Assembly (NCBI GenBank): GCA_036250195.1
Contig: JAVHZZ010000008.1
Span: forward strand, 12,967,434-13,031,433
Reading direction: 5' to 3'
Source of the DNA: Mixophyes australis
Taxonomy: Eukaryota; Chordata; Amphibia; Anura; Limnodynastidae
DNA length: 64,000 bases
The position numbers and the translations under genes were made by a program. Shown here piece after piece: positions 43,361 through 55,345 of the stretch. The number at the start of each line of letters is the position of its first letter. Within the stretch, counting starts at the first letter, position 1. The notes under the pieces are model-generated. The model did no database searches. It saw only the letters and a program-made list of their open reading frames with translations, and was not told the DNA's origin.

Positions 43361-44617
43361 AAATGTGATGACATCCCTGATAGTAGGCTGTGTTTTGAGG
43401 TTGATCGTTCATTTTTGCAAAACAGCCTATTTTGAGACATTGGAGGATATTTACTAATGTCAAAATAGAGTGCACGCATTGTGGCACTGTAAGCTCCAGC
43501 GTACACTCACAGCCCATGAATGTTCTCGCATAGTGGCGCTTGTAGAACTACAAGCTCCAGCCTGCACAAACGTTGGCCCCAAGCATAAACCAGAAAAAAT
43601 ATATGAAAATTTAAAAACAAATAATTGTGCCCTGTATGAAACTAAATATTAGCACCATTCTGGCTAGTTGCAATAGGCGGATAAATGACCTAGTTTGCCG
43701 GAGTGGTGAGAGATGGACAAGATCACACTCCGCTAGATTGGGATATCAAGCAGCTGGAAGCCTCTCAAACCTGCCAACAGTCATGTTCTCCCAATTGAAA
43801 GGTGGAACAGTGCCCCTAGGGGATAGCAGATGATACTGGCCTAGAAGAGCATGTGGGGCCTGTGACATTCTAAAGCTCTGTATTATGAAATGCTGGGTGT
43901 TAGGCCATCACCTTGTTACTGAGAGATTCAGATTCATGTTTAGTTAGTTCCCAACCTCCGGGCTGCAGTAATTTGTGTAGTATCTGTGTATGTGCTCATT
44001 CATACAGGCAGAACATGGAGACCAGGAGTTGCATGCTTTAAAACACTTTTACTAAACTGAAGAGCAAACATAAACCAACGCGTTTTACAGCAACTTGCAA
44101 AACAGCACTGTGAAACAACACAGTGGTGAAACATGGTATTGCAGGCATGAACAGCAATGTGGATCTGGCAGAGCCAGATCACAATATCTAACAATTTGTA
44201 CCAATTCTGCTGGTACGTGATACATTTCCTTTGTGACTGCTTCTGTCTGCCCCATGTATTATATGCCAAAGCAATTCCACATTCTGATTTATGATGTTAC
44301 ATACAACATTTCATCAACACTTTACTGAAAAAATTCCTATTTAAATAATCCCTGCAGAATCTTTGTGACACATAAATTCCATATAGCAGGTCAATCAAAG
44401 GAAAGGGACAATTGAAACTGTGTTCAAAACCACATCTGTTTTTGTCAGGATAAGATATTTATCTTGTAGAACAGTTGTTACTAAGTTCTATTCACAGAAT
44501 CCCTAACACAATTATTCCAGTAATAAAATGTGTGACCATTTGGATCCCCTTCGTAAGTCATGACGATACAATATGATATCATTTGCAATGTTTGATGATG
44601 ATTCTGTTTGTAATCTG
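43361..44617. other. no recognisable gene
   Basis: Two GTAAGCTCCAGC / ACAAGCTCCAGCCT blocks about 80 bases apart (near 43490 and 43550) hint at an old duplication. No gene was seen. Confidence 0.4.
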
Positions 44618-45499
44618 TAATTTGTACTCAACGCAGCTGCTAGGCGCCATTCCACTTCTGTCTTCCCCTCTACCAAGCCCTCCTCTGGCTCCCCTTCCCC
44701 TATAAAATCCTTTCCAAGCTCCTCACACTGACTTACAAGGCCCTTGCCAACTCCACTGCTCCCTACATCTCCAACCTCATCTCTTTTCACACTCCATCCT
44801 GCCCACTGCAATCTGCCAATGATCATTACCTCTCTTCCCCTCTGATTACCTCCTCTCACGCACGTATCCAAGACTTCTCCCGCGCTGCCCCCTCCACTGG
44901 AACAAGCTCCCTCGCTCCATGAGAACATCCCCTACTCTGTCCAGTTTGAAACGAACATTAAAAATCCACCTTTTCTTAAAAGCCTTTCAGTCACCCACTT
45001 AAATACCCACCTTGTTGGCTACTTCTCCCTCTCATCCCTTCTTCCCCCCTCTATGACTCTGTCTCTGTTTCTCCATTTCATCCTTGTCTCTCAGTCTGTC
45101 TACCCCTCCCGCTAGATTGTACGCTCCATTGAGCAGGGATTTCTCTCCTCCTGTTTCCACCACTTGTAACTTTGCTCTCCAGCTACTCAGTCCACCTCCT
45201 TTTGGACCTTCTGCCCTCTGACTCTCTCTTCTCTCTGCACCTCTCAGTGGCTCTTAACCTGTCATCCGCACCCACCCTTTTGGGCTCAGGTTACCAGCTT
45301 GTGCTGATTATCCCTCACCCTCACCCTCTCTCTAGCTGTGCTTTGAGCTTCCGGAGTTATAGTGCTTATTGTTATTTATACTGTGCTGTTTCACCTTGTA
45401 CTGTGCCATTGTTTGTCCTTGTACGGTGCTACGGGCATTTTGTGGTGTCCTATAAATAAAAATGAATAGTAGTAATAATAATAATAATAATAATAATCT
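44618..45499 (+). mobile_element. L2-like LINE, 3' end, frameshifted
   Basis: Plus-strand reading gives decayed L2 ORF2 C-terminal blocks: AA-RRHSTSVFPST-like, 'F-LLTLTYKALANST-APYISNLI', 'FSRAAPSTGTSSLAP' and 'FKTNIKNPPFLKAFQ'. A CT-rich 3' UTR with TTGTACGCTCCATTGAGCAG follows, then CTACGGGCATTTTGTGG and an AAT-repeat tail (45470-45498). It is a separate subfamily from the 1-862 copy. Confidence 0.8.
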
Positions 45500-45897
45500 A
45501 CACTCTTTTACAATGATATTTTCATTTTTGGAATAGTCGCCCAAACAGATAAGGTTTTTATTGCTAAGCCGTAGAATGAATAGTTTTATAAATAGAACTC
45601 CACAAATTGTCGTTGAAGGAACTTATCTGTGTTGTAGACTGTTTATGGCCTATAATGTTTGTAACATCCTTTCCTTACTGAGATTTCGGTTGTGTTAGGA
45701 TCTTGAATTTGGCTCCTGAAAGCTGAAATACTTGTTCTGGCTTAAAAGTGCACAAAAATAAGCTTCATCTAATCATAATATGAATATTAATTGCAACACA
45801 GTCAAAGGCGACAAGACATTAATGCTCAAAGAAGACAACAACTGTGGTTCTGTCATGCAAGGATATTTATTTCCAGTAAATAAATATAGATATGCAC
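45500..45897. other. no recognisable feature
   Basis: AT-rich sequence between the LINE tail and the 71-bp array. Confidence 0.5.
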
Positions 45898-46260
45898 AAA
45901 AAGAAAGTGAAACTTCTTTAAGCTAGCCAAATACATTTTAAGCTTATGTTACAACTTGGTTATGTCAGTATGAGAAAGTGAAACTTCTTAAAGCTAACCA
46001 AATACATTTTAAGCTTATGTTAAAACTTGGTCATGTCAGTATGAGAAAGTGAAACTTCTTAAAACTAAACAAAAACATTGTAAGCTTATGTTAAAACTTG
46101 GTACTATCAGTATGAGAAAGGGAAACTTCTTAAAGCTAGTCAAATACATTTTAAGCTTATGTTAAAACGTGGTGCTGTCAGTATGAGAAAGTGAAACTTC
46201 TTAAAGCTAGCCAAATACATTTTAAGCTTATGTTAAAACGTGGTAGTTTGTCAGTAGGAG
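45898..46260 (+). repeat. tandem array, five 71-bp units, each with an ISRE consensus
   Basis: GAAAGTGAAACTTCTT starts at 45903, 45974, 46045, 46116 (GAAAGGGAAACT) and 46187, a period of exactly 71. Each unit continues TAAAGCTAGCCAAATACATT then AAGCTTATGTTAAAACTTGG and CAGTATGA. All five match the interferon-stimulated response element pattern GAAANNGAAACT. Confidence 0.95.
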
Positions 46261-48274
46261 ACGTTAAGTATGAGACACTAAATGAACAAACAATACATTT
46301 GTAATGATTGAAACACTTTTTATCTGTGACTCAAGAGTATCATGAAGAAGTATTGCTTTACTAAATAAGCTTTGCAAGTGTAATGGGAGCAAACACAACC
46401 TGCAAAATATTATAATACTACTGTACAGGCAAAAATAAATGGATCCATAGCTTCAAAGCAATATTTCTGCATCTACTGTTTCATTGGTAACTTTCTAATA
46501 AAGTTGATCCTGAGAGGAAGTAAAGTGCATTGATTAATGTAACTATATTTCTCTACAGAACTAAGTAAAGAACATTAATTATCTGTGCTCTAGACTCTTG
46601 TGTATAAGTAAGTTGATAGGTAGAACGTTATTATCCTACAGCCAAATAAAGTACATTTGAAAATGTGTAATTAAAATTATTTTATTTAGAGATTCAATAT
46701 GGGAGATTAAAATTTACATAGAATTAAACACATAAGAAGACATAAAAAACGTAAGTCATAACTTAAATCTAATATCAAATCAGTGCGGGGCTAGACTTAA
46801 ATGTATGTAAAACTGCTAAAAACAGCGAAAACATTAAATAATAAAGTTAATAATTGTATGTAGGGCTAAGAAAAGTCTCAACTGCAGCATATAGAATTTT
46901 TCAGGAACAGGTGCACCAAAAACATAGCAAATGTCAAACCGATAAAATATTGTTTGCCTAAAAAATTTGCTCTTACAATTTTATTCACAATAGTTGCAAA
47001 TTAGCATAAATTAAATATGTAGCATCAATTGTTTGCTAAGACAGATATAGTTTGTTTGTAAAAATAAATGGATTCAGCAATCAATTAATGAATCCTCCAT
47101 GGTAATATTGTGGAATTTTTTGATGTGCTCCCAAGATATAATAAAAATCCATTTCTAAATCAAGTCAAATTCTAGTCTGTAAAATGTAATTAATATTACT
47201 AGAAAGTACTCACAACCGGTCACTGAAAGATATTTTAATTATCAGCCACTTGACTCGAGATTGCAGAGCCATTCAGTCGCGCTATCCAGATAGTGCTTGA
47301 TATATCTTTCGGCACAAGGAAACAGACAAAAGCCAAAATGAATATGAATTGGAGGCTCCAGGGAGCACTCACGTGAGTTCCAAATTAGAAGATCTAGTTG
47401 TATGGAATCTCTTGACGCATTTCGCAAAAGACGGTTTCCTTTCTCAGGAGAATTTAGCACTAGAATGCTCATTTAAAAACGTATTAAACAGAGAACAGAT
47501 GTGGTGAAATACATAGCAACCAATCAAAGAGAAGCTTTGACTGTTGTAGCACAAGTTAGACTTATGTGGTTATAGATTATTTATGCTTTCTTTGCTATGT
47601 ATACGTTAATTTTTAGCAACTTTTGTGCTGCAATTTATTGGCATTTGGCTGTAGGTTACAGTACAATGCTTCAGCAGTATTTTACTTAATTCATTGTTAA
47701 AATGTTGTATCATGTTTTTAGAACAAAAACAAACTAGAGTCTTTAATTACTTGCTTTTACAAATTCTTCCTAGAAAATGAAAATCATTGTCACGTGTTAA
47801 TTGCCATCCTCAGCTAAAATTGAATAAATCATATTGTGAAAATGTAACCCTATGGCTGGTTACTCAACTAAAAATATCAGTGAAATCGCATGTTAAATGT
47901 GAATGCATTTTTGGTCAGGGTGCACCCCATTGACTCCTTGCATTCATTTGAAACACATGATTAAAACTCACACACTACCCCTGCCACATCACCACCGCAT
48001 CTTCAGACAGCATGAGTCAGTATGGGGGTCATTGTATCCAAAAAAAAAAAACACTACCCTAGTAAAAGCACGATTTTTTTTATGCCAGTGTGTAAGGGAC
48101 ATAACTCCTCTGCAGCTCCGGTATAAATTTATTCAAATAGATGATATTCAACCATATAATAATGCACTAAATTTCCTAATGAATAAACATAACAAAATAC
48201 AATATACAAAAAGTTAATATTTACTTTGAATATTTATCAGCAACTAAAGTTCTCCTTTACAGGAGCTCTAAATC
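46261..48274. other. no recognisable gene
   Basis: Strongly AT-rich. Short frames only; no repeats identified. Confidence 0.5.
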
Positions 48275-48454
48275 AGAGGTGTCCAAATTCAGTCCTCAAG
48301 GGCTACCAACAGTTCATGTTTTCAGGATTTCTTTAGTCATGCACAGGTAAGTTTATCTATTTGGCTGGGTCAGTAGTTAGCCCACCTGTGTCTACAGACA
48401 GAAATCTTGAAAACGTGACCTGTTGGTAGTCCTTGAGACCCGTGATGCCTCTGC
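48275..48454. mobile_element. palindromic MITE (CAGTCCTCAAGGGC family)
   Basis: Left arm CAGAGGTGTCC, CAGTCCTCAAGGGCTACCAA; right arm CCTGTTGGTAGTCCTTGAG and GATGCCTCTG. A diverged relative of 36410-36586. Confidence 0.7.
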
Positions 48455-48478
48455 TCTAAACTGAGTTTAATACAAATG

Positions 48479-48538
48479 GTAATTTTCCCAAGGCGCAATA
48501 ATATACTTAAATTTATTGTAAAAGGCAGTAGATAGCTT
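48479..48538. repeat. left arm of a 60-bp perfect inverted repeat
   Basis: Starts GTAATTTTCCCAAGGCGC and ends GCAGTAGATAGCTT. Every base is the complement of 50150-50209 in reverse. Confidence 0.95.
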
Positions 48539-48789
48539 CACCAATAAAAACATACAATATGTAAGCATAAAAACAGGTTCTGGCCAGACCCAATAGCCAA
48601 CATATATAATTCTATAAGGTATACGGCAATATATACTTTGCTCCAAATTCCAGCTATGCACATCTAGTCATAAAACAAGTCTCTAATCCAAGCCAGAAGA
48701 ACAGTCTCTTAGTTTCAAAATATCTCTGGTGCTTAAAGGTGTTTGCACTATCGAAGTCAGATAATTGGATAAAGTCATTTAAATTAATA

Positions 48790-49560
48790 TCTAGCAAACT
48801 TGATCGTCTTTGTCTGAAAATTATGCGTAGAGCACGCTACGGTGTGGAGAAGCGTACACAGCCGCAACACGTGGCATCAACAGGTTTACACATTTACACG
48901 CAATCACACGAACATACACATTTGTAAATAGTACACACTAATTGTAGTTGCAACACAGTTATTTATGTCAAAATTTAGCAATGTTTAAGGTTAATATTAT
49001 AAGTTATATACATGTTAGTGTAATCAAAGGTGCAGGTTACAGGAAATATGTCATGTTTAGTATCATTTTAATCCCCTATTTATCCTTAGTTGTCCGGTTC
49101 ATTCGCTGAAGAGATCGCACATTGCATACTCTAGTTAGCGATAATAGGGAATAAATGCTTAAAATGATACTGTCTGTGTAATGTAAATAGACTAGTTTAA
49201 ACTCGATTCTTGGCAGGAAAATCGGAGTGCATCCCCTGGAGAGCAGATCCCCACCTTTGGATATTTTCGTTTAAACTGGCCTATGACTTGCAGTACACTG
49301 GACCTTCCTGAAGCCTGGACCTATAGAAGCAAGCCACATCATCTGCATTGTTTTACTGTATTCACTGACTGTATATAAGCAGGGGCTCTGGACCTAGTGG
49401 ACAGTCTACCTGACCACAGCCTTCAGACCTGAATGACTGTACACTGGATCCAGGGTGCCTGCGATAAGTAACGGCTGTACTTATTTTATTTTGATCTGTT
49501 ATTCTGCTACTTTTGGCTATTAAATCACATTGTGCTTTGGAACCACATATTGGCAATTGA
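48790..49560 (+). repeat. probable solo LTR, copy 1
   Basis: Shares an ordered set of blocks with 58790-59470 in the opposite orientation: ACGTGGCAT, GTTATTTATGT, CAGGTTA-AGGAAA, TCATGT-TA-TATCAT, GAAGAGATCGCACATTGCAT and ACTCTAGTTA. A TATA box (CTGTATATAAGCAGGGGC, near 49368) sits in the 3' half. There is no coding region. Class (ERV or Gypsy) is undetermined and borders approximate. Confidence 0.55.
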
Positions 49561-50149
49561 CAATCGTTATTGGATAGCAACTAGACGTGCATAACAGTAC
49601 CTAAACACATGGCTTCCTTTTATATAAGAAAACAATCTATATCAGGTTCCTCAAATAATGCAGTGTCAGTATAGGTGGATTCCAAACACCCGAGTCAAAT
49701 CCTAATAAATATACAAAGTAACAATGGTGGCTAATGGCCTCAGCACTTATAACCATGTTGTAAAAAATGAAAGGATGCAAATACAGCCTGTGTAAAGTTC
49801 CGTATATAGATGCAAAGGCTAAACTTTTCCAAGTCCATAAAAGTGGGTATATCCTCACATGTTAGTCCTGCTTAAATGGAGCCCGTTTGAGATGACTGTT
49901 TATTCTATACACAACACTCCCTGAGGAAGCCCCACCACTAATGGGGTGAAACATGTTGGGGGACATCTATTACTACTGCGAGTTCTATCTTGATGTATTA
50001 GAAGTCACGTTTTCCTCAATCACCATTTGTCTAGGCCGCTTCCCTAGTTTTCCGTTTTACAGTGAAGCCGACACTTCAGCTACAGCCTAGTATGAGTTTC
50101 AGCTGACACCAACACTACGCATGCGCATACTCACTGCCGTAGAGTTGAA

Positions 50150-50209
50150 AAGCTATCTACTGCCTTTTACAATAAATTTAAGTATATTATTGCGCCTTGG
50201 GAAAATTAC
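50150..50209. repeat. right arm of a 60-bp perfect inverted repeat
   Basis: Reverse complement of 48479-48538, 1.6 kb away. Just inside is CCTGAGGAAGCCCCACCACT with GGGGTGAAACATGTTGGGG (49920-49962), a motif seen in many frog repeats. Confidence 0.95.
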
Positions 50210-51418
50210 AATTTTATTATCTTTTCTTGGGAGGTTTTCTGGAATTCACTACCTCTCCCCCTTTTCCCCAAGTGGCAGCATTACACATTGCATTTGGAGT
50301 TGCGCTGATTACTCTGTTCCCCCTTCTTTCATATTGAGTTTAATTAAAGCACAGAATATTAACATCAGAAAACCATGATCAATCAGTCTCAATGTACATT
50401 CAGCATGACTTAATGCCTTTCTTTTATTGTTCCAAAATGTAGGCTTTAAGGTACTTTTTGTCAACAGTTCTGAGAATATATTTTCTGTATTTTTGGTATT
50501 TGAGTCATTTCAATAACAAAGAATCTTTTGGCTCCAGCTAAAGATTGCCAATTCAATCCCATTTCTCTATATATCATTATAGAATATTCTGTGGACTAAA
50601 AGCTACAACTGTATTAAAATGTATCAGCATTCAACATTCATTAACATAACTCTCTGCTTTTTAATGCCCATGATTATAGAGAACCTCTTCTTCGGTAATG
50701 TACTTATTAATTATATGTTTTTTGGGAAATGTGGCTGTTACCACTTGAAAAAAAAAAAGAGGCTTTCAACTTGGAAGGGAAGAAAACTCTTTAATAGTTG
50801 GCCCAATTATGTTGCTTCAGCACAAAATAAAGGACTGTGCAGGCAAACATTCAAAGTTTTATGATAATTATGTTTAAATGCATCTCCTATAATACTGGGA
50901 GCGGGCGCCCTGCTCGGTTCGCTGTTTGAAGCAGAATAACGGAGCTACTTGTTAGCACAAATCCACATCATTGTTAATGTGTAACTTCTTGGCGTAATAA
51001 AATAATAAAACAAACAGATTTCACCATTAGATATAGGGGGGGGGGGGGGGGCGGGTGGATTTTAGGTGGGTGAATTTATTTAAGTTACGTCTTATGTTCT
51101 ACTTCAAATAAACACACACACTCATTTCCTGGAAAATAAATAATTAACAGTGATGTGTGAAATAGAAATGTTGCTAATTACAAATATATATATATATTGT
51201 TTTGCAAATATTAAGTAGCAATAGTCTATATGGGCAATAGGGAGAGGATTCACTTAGTGCTAATAAAGTTTATAGGCTTAATTAGGTATTTCCAAAGATA
51301 CAGTAAAATTATCCGTTATTACTGGGTTATTGTATACAGTGCGCCAAGGTAGAAACAGCAAAATATAACATATAGTTGGATTAAAAAAATATCCAGCCAG
51401 TGAACCTACTTTTCGGGA
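50210..51418. other. no recognisable gene; G-run
   Basis: AT-rich sequence with a G16-type tract at about 51037-51051. No gene was identified. Confidence 0.5.
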
Positions 51419-51561
51419 TAAATGTATCAAGCTGAGAGTTTCCTGCAGGTTTGAACAATGAAGATGTTGCCTATAGCAACCAATCAGATTCTAGTTATTA
51501 TTTATTTAGTACGTTCTACAAAAACCCACCGGAAACTCGCAGCTCTATACATTTAGCCCCT
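51419..51561. mobile_element. palindromic MITE, CAATCAGATTCTAG family, copy 5 (rearranged)
   Basis: Left arm contains GATGTTGCCTATAGCAACCA and CAATCAGATTCTAG, but the complementary inner right arm is missing. Outer arms (AAATGTATCAAGCTG-GAGTTTCC and GGAAACTCGCAGCTCTATAC) remain. Confidence 0.65.
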
Positions 51562-52302
51562 AGATATTAATTAGTAGTACATTAATTTGCTGGGCCTCCT
51601 GGATGCTTGAAAAACTCAGTACTCTGATCATTGAAGCCGGTGTACTGTGAGCTGAAATGGTCAGAAGAACTTTAAATAAAACGCAGGACAGTAGTGAAAG
51701 CTGTTAATCTATGCCTCCTAATTGTCCCAGGTTTGGTGGTACTGTCTCTATTTGTCAACCCTAAAATGACATGGCTTTTTGAAAAGTAGGGATGGCTTCA
51801 CTAAACTGTGGGTGTGTTCAGGCAGATTTGGGTCCGCTTTGTACAGATAATGATCAGGGCTTATATCGTCCTGATTTTGCTCCTTTAAACGTTGGGAGGT
51901 TGGCTGACCTTCTTTTTGTTTGTTTAAAAATAAAACACCCCCTTCTATAGTTTTATTGGAAGAAATAACAAGTTAAAATGTTTAAAAAAAATAGTTAATT
52001 AAAAAAAATAAAGATATAAGAAAGGGGCAGAGAACGTGAGGGGAAGACGGAAAGAATCTTTTGCAGCCACATGTTGATGCTTTCACATGTTTGTAGCTCG
52101 ACTCACATGGAAGCCTTCCTACGGAAAAGGAAAAGGAAGTGACAGTACTGGCACAATCTGTACACCTACTTCATCATACGGATGTTGCCCACTAATTAGT
52201 TATATCTGTCTGGCTTGAAGAAACAACTGGGAAGACCTAGAGGCGCCCTTTTAAGGTACTGATTCCATGCAGTTAGTTGGAATCACCCAACTATTGAAGG
52301 CA
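51562..52302. other. no recognisable gene
   Basis: Nothing identifiable apart from A-rich stretches near 51980-52015. Confidence 0.5.
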
Positions 52303-52594
52303 TCATCAGCTATTTATATAGCGCCACTAATTCCACAGCGCTGTACAGAGAACTCACATCAGTCACTGCCCCATTGGAGCTTACAGTCTAAATTCCCTAA
52401 TATACACCCACAGACAGGGTTGATAGCAGCCAATTAACCTACTAGTATGTTTTTGGAGTGTGGGAGGAAACCGGAGCACACGGAGGAGGAGACCATACAA
52501 ACTCCTCACAGATAAGGTCATGGTCGGGAATCAAACTCATGACCTCAGGTCTGTGAGTCAGAAGTGCTAACCACTGAGCCACCGTGCTGCCCCG
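52303..52594 (-). mobile_element. V-SINE, near full length
   Basis: The plus strand reads ATCATCAGCTATTTATATAG, GCGCCACTAATTCCACAGCG, through GGGAGGAAACCGGAGCAC to GAGCCACCGTGCTGCCCC, i.e. a minus-strand copy with a small deletion in the V-domain. Confidence 0.88.
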
Positions 52595-53137
52595 AGGCAC
52601 TATGTCTCTTATAGAAGTACAGTTGAGAGAAGAAAGAGAAAGGACAGATAACTGGTCTTAAACTGTTTGTTTAAGCGAAAGATTTCTAATTTTTTAAGTT
52701 CAAAAGTTCCCCCTTTCTCCAGCCATGGGAGTGTTTAGCTCCTTCAGCTTGTATCACCCTGAGAAAGAGAGGGAGAAATTAAACAGCACGGAAGTCTGAA
52801 TGCAAGCAATTGGCTTACGATACCCAAGGTACAAATATCAGTCAACACAAGGTTATGGCCAGTTATAACGAATGCAATACATTGTTATTTGAAATGCTTC
52901 AACTTCATCAGCAACAGCATCACAGAGATATCTTATTGTTTGTCAGCTTAGAGATTAGCCATTCACAGCAATAAAGGCTGCTCCATCTGCATCTGCATTC
53001 AGCACCCATAAAAAAAACCTCTACTTATACCTCTAAATATTGGTACAAGAAGTAAAGAGGATAATGACATTTAGGGGCTGCCAAATTGCCCCCCCCCACA
53101 CACCCCAATCAAAATGGGTAAAGCCACATATATTTTA
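52595..53137. other. no recognisable gene
   Basis: AT-rich sequence with a short C-run near 53089. Nothing identified. Confidence 0.5.
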
Positions 53138-53879
53138 CAAGTTAACCCGTGCATGATACTCATGCATTCTAGTCAAATCAAGCTACTTAAGGTGTTAAAA
53201 AGGTTCTTGTCATGCATTTGGGCCTAGCCCAGGCCTCCTCAGGGGAAGAGCGTTACTTCCCGACGCAAGAGCCCTTTTTTAACGTGGTTTTGTCCACATG
53301 TCACCACCTCATCATTTTTCTCCATCACCTCATCCTTCATCTTTATCGCCACATCTATCCAGATGTCTATCCAGACACAGAGATCTCTCTCAGCGGTCCT
53401 GAGAATCACACTCCTCTCGCTCTGTCACCCCCAGCAACCACCAACCACTCCCCACTGTCACCCCCGGCAACCACCAACCACTCCCAACTGTCACCCCCGG
53501 CAACCACCAACCACTCCCCACTGTCACCCCCAGCAACCACCAACCACTCCCAACTGTCACCCCCGGCAACCACCAACCACTCCCAACTGTCACCTCCGGC
53601 AACCACCAACCACTCCCAACTGTCACTTCTCCTTCAAGAAATATATATATATTTTTTTAAAATCTTTATAAACACTTTTAACAATTAACAAATTAAATTA
53701 ACAAATTAAAAACATCTTAGTATACCAAATTTCAGCCCTTTCTGAGTTTTTTTCCCCACACACACTAAGAATTTAGTAGGTCAGTGTATAACTCCGCCCA
53801 GCAGGTGGCGCTGCAGCTTGGTTTTTTTTTTCCACACACACACAGACTAACACACGCCACTAGGCTTATATATATTAGA
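53138..53879 (-). mobile_element. Helitron-like non-autonomous element, long copy
   Basis: Same borders as 3997-4396: on the minus strand it begins TCTAATATATATAAGCCTAG after an A and ends ACGGGTTAACTTG before a T, with the hairpin GCATGA-GTA-TCATGC near the 3' end. It is longer because of an expanded minisatellite and an AT-rich insert at 53640-53780. Confidence 0.68.
53424..53625. repeat. 33-bp minisatellite inside the Helitron-like element
   Basis: About six units of CCGGCAACCACCAACCACTC plus CCAACTGTCACCC. Since 33 is a multiple of three, all six frames are open, which explains the repetitive frames here; they are not genes. Confidence 0.95.
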
Positions 53880-54184
53880 TAATCCATACTCCAATTTATT
53901 GTTCCTGCTGTCTTTGGGCTCGTACACATGTGCATTGAATACAACCTAGTTAAAAGTGTAAACGAAACCTTGTACATTTTCCTCACCTTATTAAGAGTCT
54001 TTTTGTTAATGTGTCTCAGAGCTTCCTTACAGCATAATGAACTATGGACTCAGTGGGCATTACCATAGGACTCCATTTTATTGTACTAAGCATTAACACC
54101 TCTGGATGCTGTAGGCTATATGAAAGTGAACGCTTTTGAGAAATGGTGGGATATTCGCTAACAGACATTTTTTGAGCATAAGTC

Positions 54185-54557
54185 TTCAAGAAAGCACATC
54201 AAGTTCAAGCTGCTCACCCTCACCTTCAAAGTCCTCACAAGCGATTCCCCTCCATATAACTCTGATGTTGTCACCACCCCAGGATGACTACTCTGCTCCA
54301 CCTCTGATCTTCAACTCCCTCCCCCTTCTTAATCTCCTCTCAATTCCGTCTCCAAGATTCTCCTGCGCTGCTCCCCACCTATGGAACTCCTTGCTTTGTC
54401 CCACAGGAATCTCCCCCAACTTTCAATTCTTCAAATGATCCCTCAAAACGCACTTCTTCATGCTTACCTAACCTATCCCCTTCTAGATCCTCATATCTGC
54501 TCCTTCTGTTTCCTCTGTCCACCACATCCACTTGTGCTCCATATGCACCGTCTGTCT
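54185..54557 (+). mobile_element. L2-like LINE, 3' end, first part
   Basis: Reads as decayed L2 ORF2 C-terminus: 'KLLTLTFKVLT', 'PRFSCAAPHLWNSLLCPTGI' and 'FQFFK-SLKTHFFMLT'. Split from its 3' end (55025-55345) by a nested MITE. Confidence 0.78.
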
Positions 54558-54565
54558 CTCATTGT

Positions 54566-55016
54566 CAAGGGAAGGCTGCAAATTTTAGTCTGGCAGGGGC
54601 AAACGCAAGATTTGTAGTGGGTGTGACCAGCATTTATGTTGGCGTGGCTATAATTTTAGATAGTGCTTGGCTGCTCTCCAACTCTTCCTATCCCAATATA
54701 CATGGGCAATGCTGCGAGGACTACTGTTAGGTGCACCCAGCTCTCCCTTTTCAAGCAGAGCCGTGTGAAGCGGGGGCAGTGTCCAGCCACCTCATTTATA
54801 CAGTGCCCCAGGTTTGGAGGGGGTTTCCAGGCACTAGGAAACCCCCTCTCGGTTTGCCTATGTCCGGGTTAGGGCAAGACTCGACTCAGCAGCCTATTAG
54901 GAACATTTTTAAAGGAAAAAAAAAACAGGTGGTCCAGTGACCCAGCCTAAGGTAGCCCACTATGGGACCGGCCCGGGGGGCAGAAGCCCCCCTACCCTCA
55001 GCCCAACCTGACCCTG
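54566..55016. mobile_element. hAT-like MITE nested in a LINE
   Basis: Starts CAAGGGAAGG and ends CCTGACCCTG. The flanks are CTCATTGT (54558-54565) and CTCATTAT (55017-55024), an 8-bp duplication with one mismatch. LINE similarity resumes immediately after. A related fragment lies inverted at 13463-13615. Confidence 0.75.
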
Positions 55017-55024
55017 CTCATTAT

Positions 55025-55345
55025 CCCTCCTTCTATAATGTAATCTCTCATCAGCATTTTCCATTCCACCTGACGTCTCATGTCTGCCTATCTTTTGTCT
55101 TGAGATGAATCCTTCACTGTCTGCTCATTCATGTGCATAGATTGGTACCTGTATCCATGCTAGCTATAATTGCTAGCTCATGACTATCCATGTATGTGTT
55201 AATACACTGATTTGCATTCATGCATCTACTATCTGTACCTATATCTGTTATTATATTTATTGTATTCATGCATGTTACATCTGTAAGATGGGTGCTCGGC
55301 GCTACAGAATCTATGGTGCTTTATGAATAAACTTTGATTATTATG
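55025..55345 (+). mobile_element. L2-like LINE, 3' end, second part
   Basis: 3' UTR ending GGCGCTACAGAATCTATGGT then GCTTTATGAATAAAC and a degenerate GAT/ATG tail. Continues the element begun at 54185. Confidence 0.75.

Noticed and set aside
53212..53688. Open frames on both strands encoding repetitive Thr/Asn/Ser/Pro or Gly/Trp peptides
   Set aside because: They are translations of a 33-bp minisatellite; the period is a multiple of three, so all frames stay open.
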